DNA of 64,000 bases from NCBI GenBank assembly GCA_014898425.1, contig RCSZ01000024.1:124001-188000 (forward strand), given 5' to 3'. Within the stretch, counting starts at the first letter, position 1; each line of letters opens with the position of its first letter. The DNA comes from Botryotinia globosa (lineage: Eukaryota; Ascomycota; Leotiomycetes; Helotiales; Sclerotiniaceae). The position numbers were made by a program, and so were the translations under genes. This document shows, piece by piece, positions 1-10,139 of the stretch. A model generated the notes under the pieces. The model saw only the letters and a program-made list of their open reading frames with translations, was not told the DNA's origin and searched no databases.

Positions 1-2275
1 TTATTAGTTTTTTATATTATTATTATTATATTTTAATATATTTATTATATAAAATATTCCCTATTAAGATAAGATAATAATAAGATAATCTATTTCCTAA
101 TAAAAACAATATCTATATTTCTATTTTTAAATATATTTATTAATTCATAATAAATATTGGATTTTAATTTATTCTGATTTTTTTAAAGAAATATTAATCG
201 GGTTTTTTTAATAGAAATATAAGAATCAATTATAAATTATTAAAAAAAAAAATTTATATAAAAAAATAAATTAAAAAGTTGATTATTTATAATTATATAT
301 TTATTATTATTTATATTTATATTGTATCAAATAAAGATTATTTAATAATATTATTATTATTAGCTTATATTTATTCAAATTCAATTTGGATTAATTATTG
401 ATTTTAATTTCAAATTAAAATTTTATTCTGATTTGTTTAAAGGAAATAAAGTAATATAATAAAAAGAAATATAAAAAGAATATAATATATATATAATATA
501 TATATAATTTGAAGGGATTTTTTTATTTTCCTTATTAAATCATTAAATTTTTAAAATGATATCTTAAAAACCTTTTAATCTTTTATTATCAATTTTATTC
601 GAAATAATAAATACAATTTTTAATATAATAAATAAATTATATCTTTTTTAATATTTCTTATTTTGTTTCTTGATAATCAATTATAACTTAGAATTGAGAA
701 TTATTCTAAATTTATTAATATTCTATTAATATTATTAAGCAATTATCTTTTTAATATGTTTATAAATTGTAATATATAGATTATAATTATATATTAATAT
801 ATTAATTTATATTATAATAATTTGATTAAGATTTTTATATATTTTTATATTTATGTGAATATTAACTATATATTCTGGATTATAAAAAAATAATTAATTA
901 AAAGCTGGTTTTTTATCAAATTGTTTAGCAATAGATTCTTAATAATAATAATATCAATTATATATAATAAAAACTAATCAATTATTATTAGAATATTGTA
1001 ATTATTGATTTTCATTATATTTGAATAAAATAAAAGCTAATATATTATTATATTTTCAAGAATATTTCCTAAACTTTTTAATATATAAATCTTAAAGAGT
1101 TTATAATTTTATTAATAAATCAAATGATTTAAACAAAATTAAATCAATATCTTTATTTGTATAATATTTAGAATTATATAATATTTGAGTTAATATTTCT
1201 ATTTTTATTCTAATTATTTCAATTTCAAAATGAAGAGTATTACAAAACTTACAAATCTTATTTATTGATTTTAAATAATAATTTAAAAGGGAATTTGAAT
1301 TATATATATTTATTTATATAAATAATACTTTTCGAATATAGGCTATTTATAGTTATTGCTTTTATTTATTTTTTGCTGTAATTATAAATAATTATTTTTT
1401 AATAGAATTAAATAATAGAGGATAAGATTATATATCTTCATTATTAGAGAATGAATTTATATATATATATTGTAAAAGAAAGCAATTTATTAAAATTGAT
1501 AGAATTGGATTTGGAATAGGGGGTGGAGTATAACCTGATATTAGATTTGGAGTAAAAGGTGAAGTACAATCTGATATTGAATTTAAAAATAAAATTCGAT
1601 TATTTCTAGAAACTAATTAATAATTAGGATTTAATTCTTTTAAAAGTTGTTATTGAATATTAATTATTTTTTCTTAATATTATTAATATAACTTTAATTG
1701 CTTTATTAAACTATCTTTAAAAACTTTGAAAAAAGAAATATAATTATAAATTTTTTAATATATTCAATATAAAATTAAAGAATACTTATTAATTAAATTG
1801 TAAAAAATAGAATCAATTTATATATCTATATCTATTATATCAGAATTTATAATTATAAAATTGTAATAATATAATTTAATAAAACAAAAAAAGAATAATA
1901 TATTTATTATCATTTATCTAATTATATCAATTATATTCATTATATTTATTATCAATATATCAATTGAATATTAAAGTTTTAAAACAATATAGATATTTTG
2001 AAACAATAGATTTTGAAATAATATATTATATAATTACTCAAATTAATCAAAATCATATACAACAATAACTTTTGATAATATCATAACTTTTTAATAATTT
2101 CATAATAACTTTATTACTATATCTACAACCATTAATTATAAAATTATAAAAATAATATTATTGAAAAACTTTTTTTTAAAAGATTCTAATTACAATATTT
2201 AAATTTATTTTATAAATTCATTTATTTCTTTTTATTGAATCTCAATTTAATACTATATTATAATATTTTTACACA
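1..2275. other. AT-rich stretch without recognisable gene
   Basis: This stretch is almost entirely A and T, with short poly-A/T and TA runs and stops in all frames. Two short related segments (about 141-190 and 385-440, both with an ATTTTATTCTGATT-like core) hint at decayed repeat sequence. I see no coding region, RNA gene or element end. It is probably RIP-degraded repeat DNA, but I could not align it to the LINE family found further along. Confidence 0.6.
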
Positions 2276-3570
2276 GATCTTATATACTTTCTAGACCAAT
2301 CAGCTTCTAGTTATGAACCGTGTTTTAAATCCTGTATATTAGGGATATAATCTAATGTATATTGAGTTCAATATTGTTTTCGGTAAATATAATATTAGAT
2401 CTAATATGACTAATATATTAAATCTAATATATATATATATAAAGTTGATCCGAATGAGCTCTAAGTTAAAGTGAATAAAGTGAATAAAGTGAATAAAGTG
2501 AATAAAGTGAATAAAGTGAATAAAGTGAATAAAGTGAATAAAGTGAATAAAGTGAATAAAGTGAATAAAGTGAATAAAGTGAATAAAGTGAATAAAGTGA
2601 ATAAAGTGAATAAAGTGATTTATTGATTTTGCTAGATAACTCTTTTATATTCGATAGATTTTGTAGATCTAATACATCTATCTATCTTGATGGAATAAGC
2701 TAGGAAATATTAGTATACAATCATGGTTCTCGTATCTTTGAATAATACTTCTATGATGTCAATATAATTATTTAGGGAATATAGTTTTTATTGTACTAGT
2801 GCTAATGGAATGGTACTATAGTTCCTAAATTTCAATATAATACTCATACTGTATTCAATTAAGGATTCAGAAAAATGTAGGTTTTCAATTTGATTTTGGA
2901 ATTCAATGTTTAATTGGATTTATTATGTAAGTTTTGAAGGAAAGTTTTAGGAAAACTATAATATCAAAAGATTTATAATAATAAGCCTTTTTTAAACAAT
3001 CGAATAATTTTGAGATTGCTTGTATACTTCTGGAAATCAATGTAAAATATTCGCTTGAAACTTGATATATTCAATTTATACTCGTTGAATTTTAAGAATT
3101 ATATATATACCTTCAAAAATTCCAATTATATAGTAGCTCAAAATTTATTGGGTTTATTATAATTTTGTTAAGACGGTGTTATACTTCATATAAAAGTTTA
3201 TCAGTATCTAATCAAGCTTTGTTTTCTTTTTAAGCATGTATATATATATATTTGTCAAAGAATGGTTGTTTTAGTGAAATCTATTATGAGTGACTTTGGA
3301 TTATTTTGTATTAGAAATCTATCGATGATTTTTCTATACTTAGATTATGGAGTTTACAAAATATAATTATAGAGTTTGAAATATATAATCTCTGGGTATT
3401 ATAATCTATATAATACTACAAAGATTACAAATAAGACTTCAAATATATTTCCACTATATCCAAAAAAAAATATACTGTGCTCAGTTAAATATATTATTCG
3501 AAGATTATAATTCGATTGAGTTTTATATAACATAAGAATGCTATACCCATGTAAGGATACCATTTCATAT
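2276..3570. other. Intermediate-AT spacer with dispersed repeat fragments
   Basis: No gene is visible. A segment at about 2278-2345 (ACTTTCTAGACCAATCAGCT and following) recurs in inverted orientation at about 40130-40190. A segment at 2797-2840 resembles 16050-16090 and 39305-39345 in direct orientation. These look like fragments of a dispersed repeat less strongly mutated than the LINEs. A 9-bp array is listed separately. Confidence 0.5.
2471..2618. repeat. 9-bp minisatellite (GTGAATAAA)~16
   Basis: The unit GTGAATAAA is repeated about 16.4 times with essentially no variation, which suggests recent expansion or homogenisation compared with the heavily mutated surroundings. The period is 9 bp, so one frame reads Val-Asn-Lys repeatedly while another is stopped by TGA in every unit. 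No coding role is supported. Confidence 0.95.
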
Positions 3571-3597
3571 TTCAACCTGTTTCATTGAGATGATAAT

Positions 3598-3738
3598 TTA
3601 ATAAATCTAATAAATCTAATGAATCTAATAAAATGAATCTAATGAATCTAATAAATCTAATGAATCTAATGAGTCTAATGAATCTAATGAATCTAATAAA
3701 TCTAATAAATCTAATAAATCCAATAAATCTAATAAGGG
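3598..3738. repeat. 9-bp minisatellite (AATCTAATR)n, left part
   Basis: About 15 imperfect units of AATCTAATA/AATCTAATG, with a few variants (AGTCTAATG, AATCCAATA). The array is interrupted on the right by a 709-bp terminal-inverted-repeat element; AATCTAATAAATCTAA resumes at 4446. The open frame on the minus strand here (Ile-Arg-Phe repeats) is a by-product of the 9-bp period. The unit shares the AAATCTA core of the arrays near 19.9, 35.5, 40.5 and 63.6 kb. Confidence 0.9.
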
Positions 3739-4444
3739 CTAGTTTGGATGCAAAATCTGCACTGAATCCGTTGAAATAATTTGTTCTTTGTGCTACCACG
3801 GATTCCACAGTGGCAACAATTTGCTTCAAAAAGAGTGGATTATTAATCTGTGGTTTTATAGTTTGTATATCAAATTTATTATAAAATCTGGAAAAATGAA
3901 AGAAAGTAAAGTATATGTATAGTGTGTGTATAAATTAAATAAAATAATTCGAATTTTCAGTTTATTATTATTATTTAAATGATTGAATAAGCAAATGTAG
4001 GAATAGCTTTATTTAAATTTAAATATAATTATAAACTCTAATTTAAAATAAACCTATAGCTTCAAACTTTATTTATTATAATTTCAGACTTTATTTATTA
4101 AAGCTTTAAACTTTATTCATTAAAACTTTAGATTTTAAAGTTTATAAAAGCTTATAAAAAAAACAGATTTTTTCAACAGATTCAATAAGGCCTACTTTTT
4201 TTAATCCTCGTTTTCAATCCGTGCTTTTATTTTCCCATACAAATTTATTGAAAAATGCAAATTATTTAATATTATTTTAAAATAATCTAGCCTTTCTTTA
4301 TTTCAAAATATACTAAATTCATTGAAATATAGATTATTCAATAAAATCCGCGATTTGACATCCAAACATAAATTCAAAATCCGCTTTCAAAAAGAGCGAA
4401 ATATTCAACGGATTCAGTGTGGATTTGTACATCCAAACTAGTCC
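3736..4444. mobile_element. 709-bp PIF/Harbinger-like MITE
   Basis: The left end begins GGGCTAGTTTGGATG and continues through CACTGAATCCGTTGAA. The right end is its reverse complement with a few differences, giving terminal inverted repeats of about 41 bp. The element is flanked by TAA on both sides (3733-3735 and 4445-4447). From knowledge of the superfamily, a 3-bp TWA duplication together with a GGG...GTTTGG-type end is typical of PIF/Harbinger and Tourist-like MITEs. The interior has no transposase frame. It holds three imperfect ACTTTATTTATTA-like units (about 4066-4140) and a subterminal copy of the CATCCAAAC end motif near 4358-4370. Because the insertion lies in a tandem array, a longer apparent duplication cannot be distinguished from array units. 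Confidence 0.82.
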
Positions 4445-4447
4445 TAA

Positions 4448-5300
4448 ATCTAATAAATCTAACCGAATCCAAGAAATCTCATAAACCTAATCATTACTTT
4501 TTTTCTGCTTTTTCTTTTCTGTTTTTATTCAATCGACGAATGATTTAAGAAACTCATTTACTCTAATTTTTGGATTCTCTCTTTTGTACTTCCTATAAAC
4601 TTTAATTTAATCCAATTAATCTATTTGATAGATGATATCCTATTATTTGTAAGATTTAATTATTGAGCAAGTTTCAAGTCATACAGAATTCCCATCTGTT
4701 TCAATTTCATCATTTGAATCTCTTATTTTTATATTTTTAATGAATTCCCTATTATTAATTCAATACCCAATTACGCTTCAGTATCTTAATACTCATATCT
4801 AAAATACTTAGACTATATTTAGTCGATATTTTTCCAATTTTATGTATTATTATAAGATATATATATTAGGATTTAAAGCTATAATGTTCTAAAGAGTATC
4901 TCATGAGCTGTATAACACGAGCGTTCACGGCGCTCTCCGTATTTATTATATATACCACTTAGGACTAAAGAAGAATTACTTGTTATTATAGTACATGTAA
5001 TATAATCATTATTTGTCTGACCTAAAGAGCTCTACCTTTATTTCAAAAATTCACTAGTAAATACATGGATTGATGGGACACTTCACAATTTTCAATATTT
5101 CTCATAAATTTATTTTTCAATTGTTTGATATTAGAATTCATAGTTTGATTATTTTATTTTTGTTCAAAAATTACAATAATTCCTAAAATAAATAATTTGA
5201 TATATTAAAAGATATTTACAAGTTTATTTTTGTATTATCCTGTGAGTTCGTATATCCACTGGTGGTTTCGATAATAGATTACCTAATTAATGATATTCAA
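4448..5300. other. Spacer between MITE and gene island
   Basis: No supported gene. There is a short GC-richer patch with a 5-bp inverted repeat (GAGCG at 4919 and CGCTC ending 4935), too small to call an RNA. AT content falls gradually towards the gene island. Confidence 0.5.
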
Positions 5301-5687
5301 GAATTAAGATTCCCATTTTATTCAAAACACAGCTCATGGAAAGAGATTATAAATTTGACTAATTGTAATTTTAAGAAATGTGCTTTTTATATTCCCTTAT
5401 GCTTTTATTTGCTCCTACACACTTCTACATACTTCTTCGATCTCTATCCTTTTTTAATCTCTATTCACCTCAAGGAATTTGGGCATATGGGTTCAAGATT
5501 ATTCATGTACGTACTTGTTCACAAGTATACTCATGATTTCAGAGCTTCAATAACTCCAGTCCAATCCCCATTCTCTGACTCCAAAATTCTGTAGGAATCC
5601 ATTCTCGTTTTCATTAGAGCTCTCTCAACTTCATAACCCAACACCAAACTCCATCCATCCAACTACCTATTACATATCATATCTTCT

Positions 5688-6895
5688 CTAAATTCCGCCC
5701 GCAGTGAACCCAGAATCACTGCTACCACTACTACTACGACCACCAACAGTATTAGTGTACAGATACCTTCTCCCCCCAATGATCCTCTCCAATATCTCTT
5801 TCCCATTCAGGCATTCTATCTTCAATTCATCTGCATATCCCTGTACCCTATCCTTATTCACCCGAATCCCATTCCCGTTTCCATTCCCACTTGACCCAGG
5901 CGCAATCAACTCCGGCTCGGTCCCATTCACATTAACATTTGACTCAGGCCCAAAATTCACCGTAATCGCATCCCAATATTCTTCACTAGAAACCGCAAGA
6001 AAACCATATTAGCATGTGACTCTGGTAGGAAGTGCTAAACAATTCATTGATGTAGAATTTGCACACGAATAGAGCAGAGTGAAGCGAAAAAGATCATAAC
6101 AGCAGTGGCTATCGGAAAGCTGGTATCGCGTCATGGCAAGAATAGCAGCAAAATAAGGAGCTTCCAATCACAGTGACTCTCGACAAAGTGGAGCGTCATT
6201 CCAAAAAGAATAGAAGTAAAGAACTTCTTAATGACGCTCCGCTATCCGCTGCCATGGGAGGCAAAATAGAACCTATCTCATCGGAGGAAGACAACTCTTA
6301 TTCTTTGGTCCTTTCTTCCGCCATCCCCCACGCGCCCCCCGCCACCATCCACCAACCCCAGCGACTGCAGTGGTGGCTGCTTTCTACCCACCCCTCTCTC
6401 CCTCAAAGTATAACAGACCAAAAAACCCATCAAAGAACCGAAATAACAAACATACCAATTCTTCAATTTCTCACACATCAATTCCCTAACAAGTAAATCC
6501 TTCGTCCCCTCTCCGACCGCAATCTCCCGATCCGAAGCTATTTCAATGAGAGCCTGAGTAGTGAGATTGAAAAGATCCGCTGCTTCTGTTAGGGCTCCAA
6601 GAGTGGTGAGTTTGTCGATTGTTGTTTTTGTTTTTGTTTTCAGGATGGAGTTATTGGAAGTTATCGCAGAATTGCTATTGGAAGAATGGGCGGGAGCATT
6701 GGCGGGAAAGGATGAGCAAAGAGATTCAGAACAAGAAATGAGCTCGTAAAGACAAGATAATAATAAAAGACGTGCGAGAAGAGTAGGTTTACGACCGGAC
6801 TGAGAGAGAGAATATTGTTGGAGTTTTTGGCGGAGAGAATGGAGTGGGGTGGTGGATGAGAAGTGAGGAGGGGTGGAAATGGATTGGGTGGACAT
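5688..6895 (-). CDS. SAP-domain-like protein, two exons, 245 aa
   Basis: Exon 1 runs 6895-6456 and exon 2 runs 5985-5688, joined by a 470-nt intron. The donor is GTATGT, the acceptor is CTAG at 5986, and a GCTAAT branch-like site lies about 20 nt before the acceptor. Splicing (phase 2) makes codon 147 TGT and keeps one frame to TAG at 5688-5690. The ATG at 6895 is chosen because it has A at -3 and directly precedes the conserved-looking part; the frame is open for 82 codons upstream, but that part reads as leader sequence. Residues 18-43 fit the SAP pattern (two helices with the central Leu-Ser-x-Ser-Gly-Arg-Lys and a following Leu-Leu-x-Arg-Leu), a fold known for binding DNA or RNA. Residues 61-92 are Ser/Asn/Thr-rich, 93-160 look helical, and the C-terminus has Gly-Asn repeats and a Ser/Gly-rich tail. 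No catalytic motif is seen. I do not recognise the full-length family; a chromatin or RNA-binding role is inference from the SAP match only. Confidence 0.7.
5986..6455 (-). other. 470-nt intron with a strong hairpin
   Basis: This is long for a filamentous ascomycete intron, where 50-100 nt is usual. Inside, AGTGGAGCGTCATT (6187-6200) is matched by AATGACGCTCCGCT (6230-6243), pairing 13 of 14 positions with a 29-nt loop. A G-rich/C-rich tract lies at 6320-6380. The exon could instead continue past the donor to a stop at about 6278 if the intron is retained. The hairpin may be a remnant of a small inserted element or a structured intronic segment. Confidence 0.6.
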
Positions 6896-7141
6896 AGTGA
6901 TCCTCGTTGTGGTTGTTGTTTTGTGTAGAGATGAGACAGAGATGATTTTGATTTTGATTTTATTGAATCGAGGGAGGAAAGAAAGAGGGGATGAGGAATT
7001 GAGATTTTGGCGGAAGTCAATGAATAACACAAGATGAATAGAAGGGAATGAAGAGAAGAGAAGAAACTGGGATGAGATTAATGGAACAGAAAAAGGTAGG
7101 ATTAGGATGAAACATTGAAAGGGAATGTTAAGGCGAAACAT

Positions 7142-7149
7142 TCACGTGA
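7142..7149. promoter_or_regulatory. TCACGTGA palindrome
   Basis: A perfect 8-bp palindrome about 250 bp upstream of the SAP-like gene start. CACGTG is the core bound by bHLH and some bZIP factors in fungi. Its position between the two island genes fits a promoter element, but function is inferred. Confidence 0.4.
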
Positions 7150-7200
7150 CCTTGCAGTGCTTGTCAAAGAAAGGAGTACTTCGGATGGATACTCGGTCGC

Positions 7201-7225
7201 GATAAGATAAGATAAGATAAGATAA
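7201..7225. promoter_or_regulatory. (GATAA)5 tract, possible GATA-factor sites
   Basis: GATAA is repeated five times in tandem and followed by GATTA, about 310 bp upstream of the SAP-like gene start. AGATAA units match the consensus of fungal GATA zinc-finger regulators (nitrogen, iron or light control). It could also be a plain pentanucleotide microsatellite. Confidence 0.45.
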
Positions 7226-7664
7226 GATTAGTGGGTTAGTGTGTGCATTCAACCCTTGAGGTGTTCGGTCACATGATGAAAGTGGGGTTTAGTCTGCCGA
7301 GCAAGAGCTTTGCAAAGGTTCGGTGCTCTGCCAGAGTACATGTACGATTCAACAATCCTATATGGTCATGAAAGTAACCGCAAAAACTTCCTGAGGTCGG
7401 TGATGATTTAGTTATTCCAATTATAAAGTTGTGTGCATAAGATGGATAGCTTGCGGCCGGCATGTGACCCAAAAGACGAGTTCAAGTAAAATTGATTTGT
7501 AGGCTTGATGTAAATCTAAAAATGATGGTGAATGTATTCCATTTCTGTTTCCCTCAATATTCATATCCCTTTATTTCCACCGATCTTGCTTGTTCCTTTT
7601 CTAGGTCTACTTTCATTTTCCCCTATTCACTATCTCGCGCCCCGGAATTTTCTATCATTAACCC

Positions 7665-8229
7665 TTAATTTCTCCAGCTCAACTTGTCTCTGAAAAAGTT
7701 GAATAGTTTTTCCCAGATCCCTAGATCCCCTCGCGCCTGCAGTAGAACGGACAAATGATTAGCTTCATCTTCATTTTCATATTATCTCGATGATATCTCA
7801 GGAAAATATTAGCATTCTTACCAATAGCATCAAGTCCCCCTCTGTCTCTTTCCTAGAAATCCCAAGAAGCCTACTCAAATCACCCAGCTGATCATCTTGC
7901 ATCAGAGTAAACATGTAATAAAATATCCTTCTTGATTTTTTCAGCTCATCTCCAGTCTCTTGCAGTTTGGACTGGGTTTCTTGAAGTATATTGCTTGCTG
8001 ATGTGAGGGCGTGGGCTTGTTGTTGAGTGCTCTGCTGGATTTGGAAAATGGCGGCTTCAAGGGTCTGGATCTTGCGAGCTTGATCATTGTTGGTGAGTTG
8101 GAGCTTCTGGAGTAGGGAGTGGGTATCGTTGTATTTTCTCTTGTAGCGAGTGGCTCTTTCATTGGCTTGGGCCACAGTGAGGGTGTGTGGAAAAGGAGGG
8201 GAGGGCGGAGTTGGAGGTGGCGGTGGCAT
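7665..8229 (-). CDS. Proline-rich coiled-coil protein, two exons, 159 aa
   Basis: Exon 1 runs 8229-7822 (136 codons) and exon 2 runs 7736-7665. The 85-nt intron has donor GTAAGA, acceptor CTGCAG at 7737 and a GCTAAT branch-like site about 25 nt before the acceptor, all typical of fungi. Splicing in phase 0 adds 23 residues (Ala-Arg-Gly-Asp to Trp-Arg-Asn) before TAA. The ATG at 8229 has A at -3. Residues 2-13 are almost all proline. Residues about 18-100 are rich in Gln, Lys, Glu, Ala and Leu with heptad-like spacing, predicting a coiled coil; the C-terminal part (RIFYYMFTLM and following) is mixed helix. No enzymatic motif is present. If the intron is retained the protein ends at residue 143. 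A different exon-2 frame (ending QRQVELEKLRVND...) also looks coil-like but is out of phase with this splice. Family unknown; a scaffold or partner-binding role is inference. Confidence 0.62.
7737..7821 (-). other. 85-nt intron of the coiled-coil gene
   Basis: Donor GTAAGA, branch-like GCTAATC, pyrimidine-bearing stretch and CTGCAG acceptor are all present in the expected order and spacing. This is stronger splice evidence than for the neighbouring gene and supports a filamentous ascomycete origin. Confidence 0.65.
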
Positions 8230-8599
8230 AGTCTCGGTGTAATGTGGTGTGGTGTAGGTATAGGTGTGAATTGCAAAGTTAAATCAAGTCAGGTCGAATA
8301 AAGCCAAGACAAGTTGAGATTGATCAGTAACGAATCCATTACAGAGAGGAGCGAGTTCGAGCTTTTAAGTTGGAGTCCGAGTCAAACATTCACATGAAAC
8401 AAATATCTGAATGAACAAACTGTGTGAAACCAGAAGCATTTGGAATCTGAATAAAAACCTGAGTCAAGCATTTGATTGAATGAATGGCTTCTTAAAATGA
8501 TTCCTAAATAAACCCAAGTTGAATCGAACATATGAGATGCTTCTAGAAACAGAAACATAAACGAGGCTTCTATCACGTCCTTCCTGTTTGTTCCAGATA

Positions 8600-10139
8600 C
8601 AATATGGATACAAATACGCGTATCGTACTGTATTCTATATTACGAAAGCGATAACGACCTTGCTTGAGTATCGTTTCCTGGATTTTCGATACATATCATA
8701 AATTCTAGGGCAGTGAGCAAACAGGGATGCGGGAACCTGCCCCGATGATATCGTGATATTACACTTATTACAACCAAATTCATTACCTACCAATTAATCA
8801 ACCTTACAGAAAATCATGGGATCATTTGATAACACTTCGCTGACCGTCCAAGGTCCACTGCCTTCATATTCGATGTTTGATATGAGTGTATAGTTTCAAT
8901 ATTCCATTCAACATGGAAATAAAGTAAACGAAGAGTCTAAGACAAAAAAGTATTTATATTGAGGTTATAATAATGAAAGACGACATCTGAGAATACTAAT
9001 CAAATGTTTATACTTCATGAAAGTAAGATAGTATAGCAATAAGATAATTGAAAATGTTATCTCATTGATAAGTCTTGATTATAATCATTATATAATATCG
9101 AGTTATACTTTTGAAAATATTGAACTAAACAAATAATATCAATTTCGAAATAAATATCGTTATATTGTGAACTGAATCGTTTTAACAAATTTAAACCTAG
9201 GTAAGTTAGTTAATCGTTTCTTTATATAAAAACTTAATAATCAAATCCGTTGGGTAATATAATATATATAAAGTAAAATGATTAATATTCTATTAGTTGA
9301 AACTTTGTTACAATATATGCCTTATATCTATAAGTATGAGATTTGTTTTCATTGATATTTCATTGAAATGTTTTTCTGTAATATATCAAAAACTGATAAA
9401 TAATAATTGATTACTCCGGATTTCTTCAATTTCCTATAGGATCATAGTATTAAAGAGAATTCGAAAAGTAAGTATAATAATTTATAAATGTATAAAGAAT
9501 AAAAACAAACATCCTCGTTTCATTCTTGAAATCCAACAATAATTAAAGTTTATATATGTCATTAATAATATTGAAATGTCTATAATTCTTTTTAATAGGA
9601 GATAGTGACATTAGGATTTATATTATATCAAATTTATTTAGTGCAATATAGGTATCACGGTGCGAGGGATAGGTGCTAGATTTAGATATATAATATTCTA
9701 CAAGGAGGTTAAAGATAATGCTATATAATTTTGCTATATATAGGCAAAGATGACTAAGCATTTACTATGTTAGTGAATCTGTGATAGTATATCTATTATG
9801 TTAGTGAATTTGTGATAATACTTTTCTCTTTAAGATTTGTTTGTTTCAAGTAAGTTGAAATGAAATGATAAAATAGAAAAAGTATATTAAGTGAATTGTA
9901 TTTTCTTTTATTGTAATGAATATTTAGATCCTTTGGTTTTTTTTTATAGCTTTTTGTATAAGAATCAAAATTACTTTAATCTTTGGATTTTCTAATATCT
10001 ATTTCGATAAATCTGGGTTTTCTAAATATAAATAATAATAATGAGCTATAATCTTTTTAATCTTTTTAAAATTTAAGGCTGATTATTAAGTTGGAGTATA
10101 ATATTTTCATTTAATTAAATAATAATATCCATTATTATT
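8600..10139. other. Spacer between gene island and LINE block
   Basis: AT content rises steadily. No gene, tandem array or element end is supported. A short GC-bearing stretch (about 8600-8870) belongs to the edge of the gene island, probably the region upstream of the coiled-coil gene. Confidence 0.5.

Noticed and set aside
4919..4935. GAGCG…CGCTC inverted repeat as a tRNA or small-RNA remnant
   Set aside because: The stem is only 5 bp and no tRNA box A or B sequence accompanies it.
5262..5594. 110-aa plus-strand frame left of the SAP-like gene
   Set aside because: No motif, a GTG start, no splice or promoter context, and it lies in the probable 3' region of the minus-strand gene.
5704..7141. 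Plus-strand frames at 5704-6012, 6173-6496 and 6561-6749, and the 82-codon upstream extension to 7141
   Set aside because: The plus-strand frames are antisense to the exons or intron of the SAP-like gene. The extension reads as hydrophobic and basic leader sequence, and the ATG at 6895 has better context.
7269..8576. Small minus-strand frames 7269-7472, 7941-8276 and 8382-8576
   Set aside because: No recognisable motif. One overlaps the coiled-coil gene in another frame; the others lack support beyond being open.
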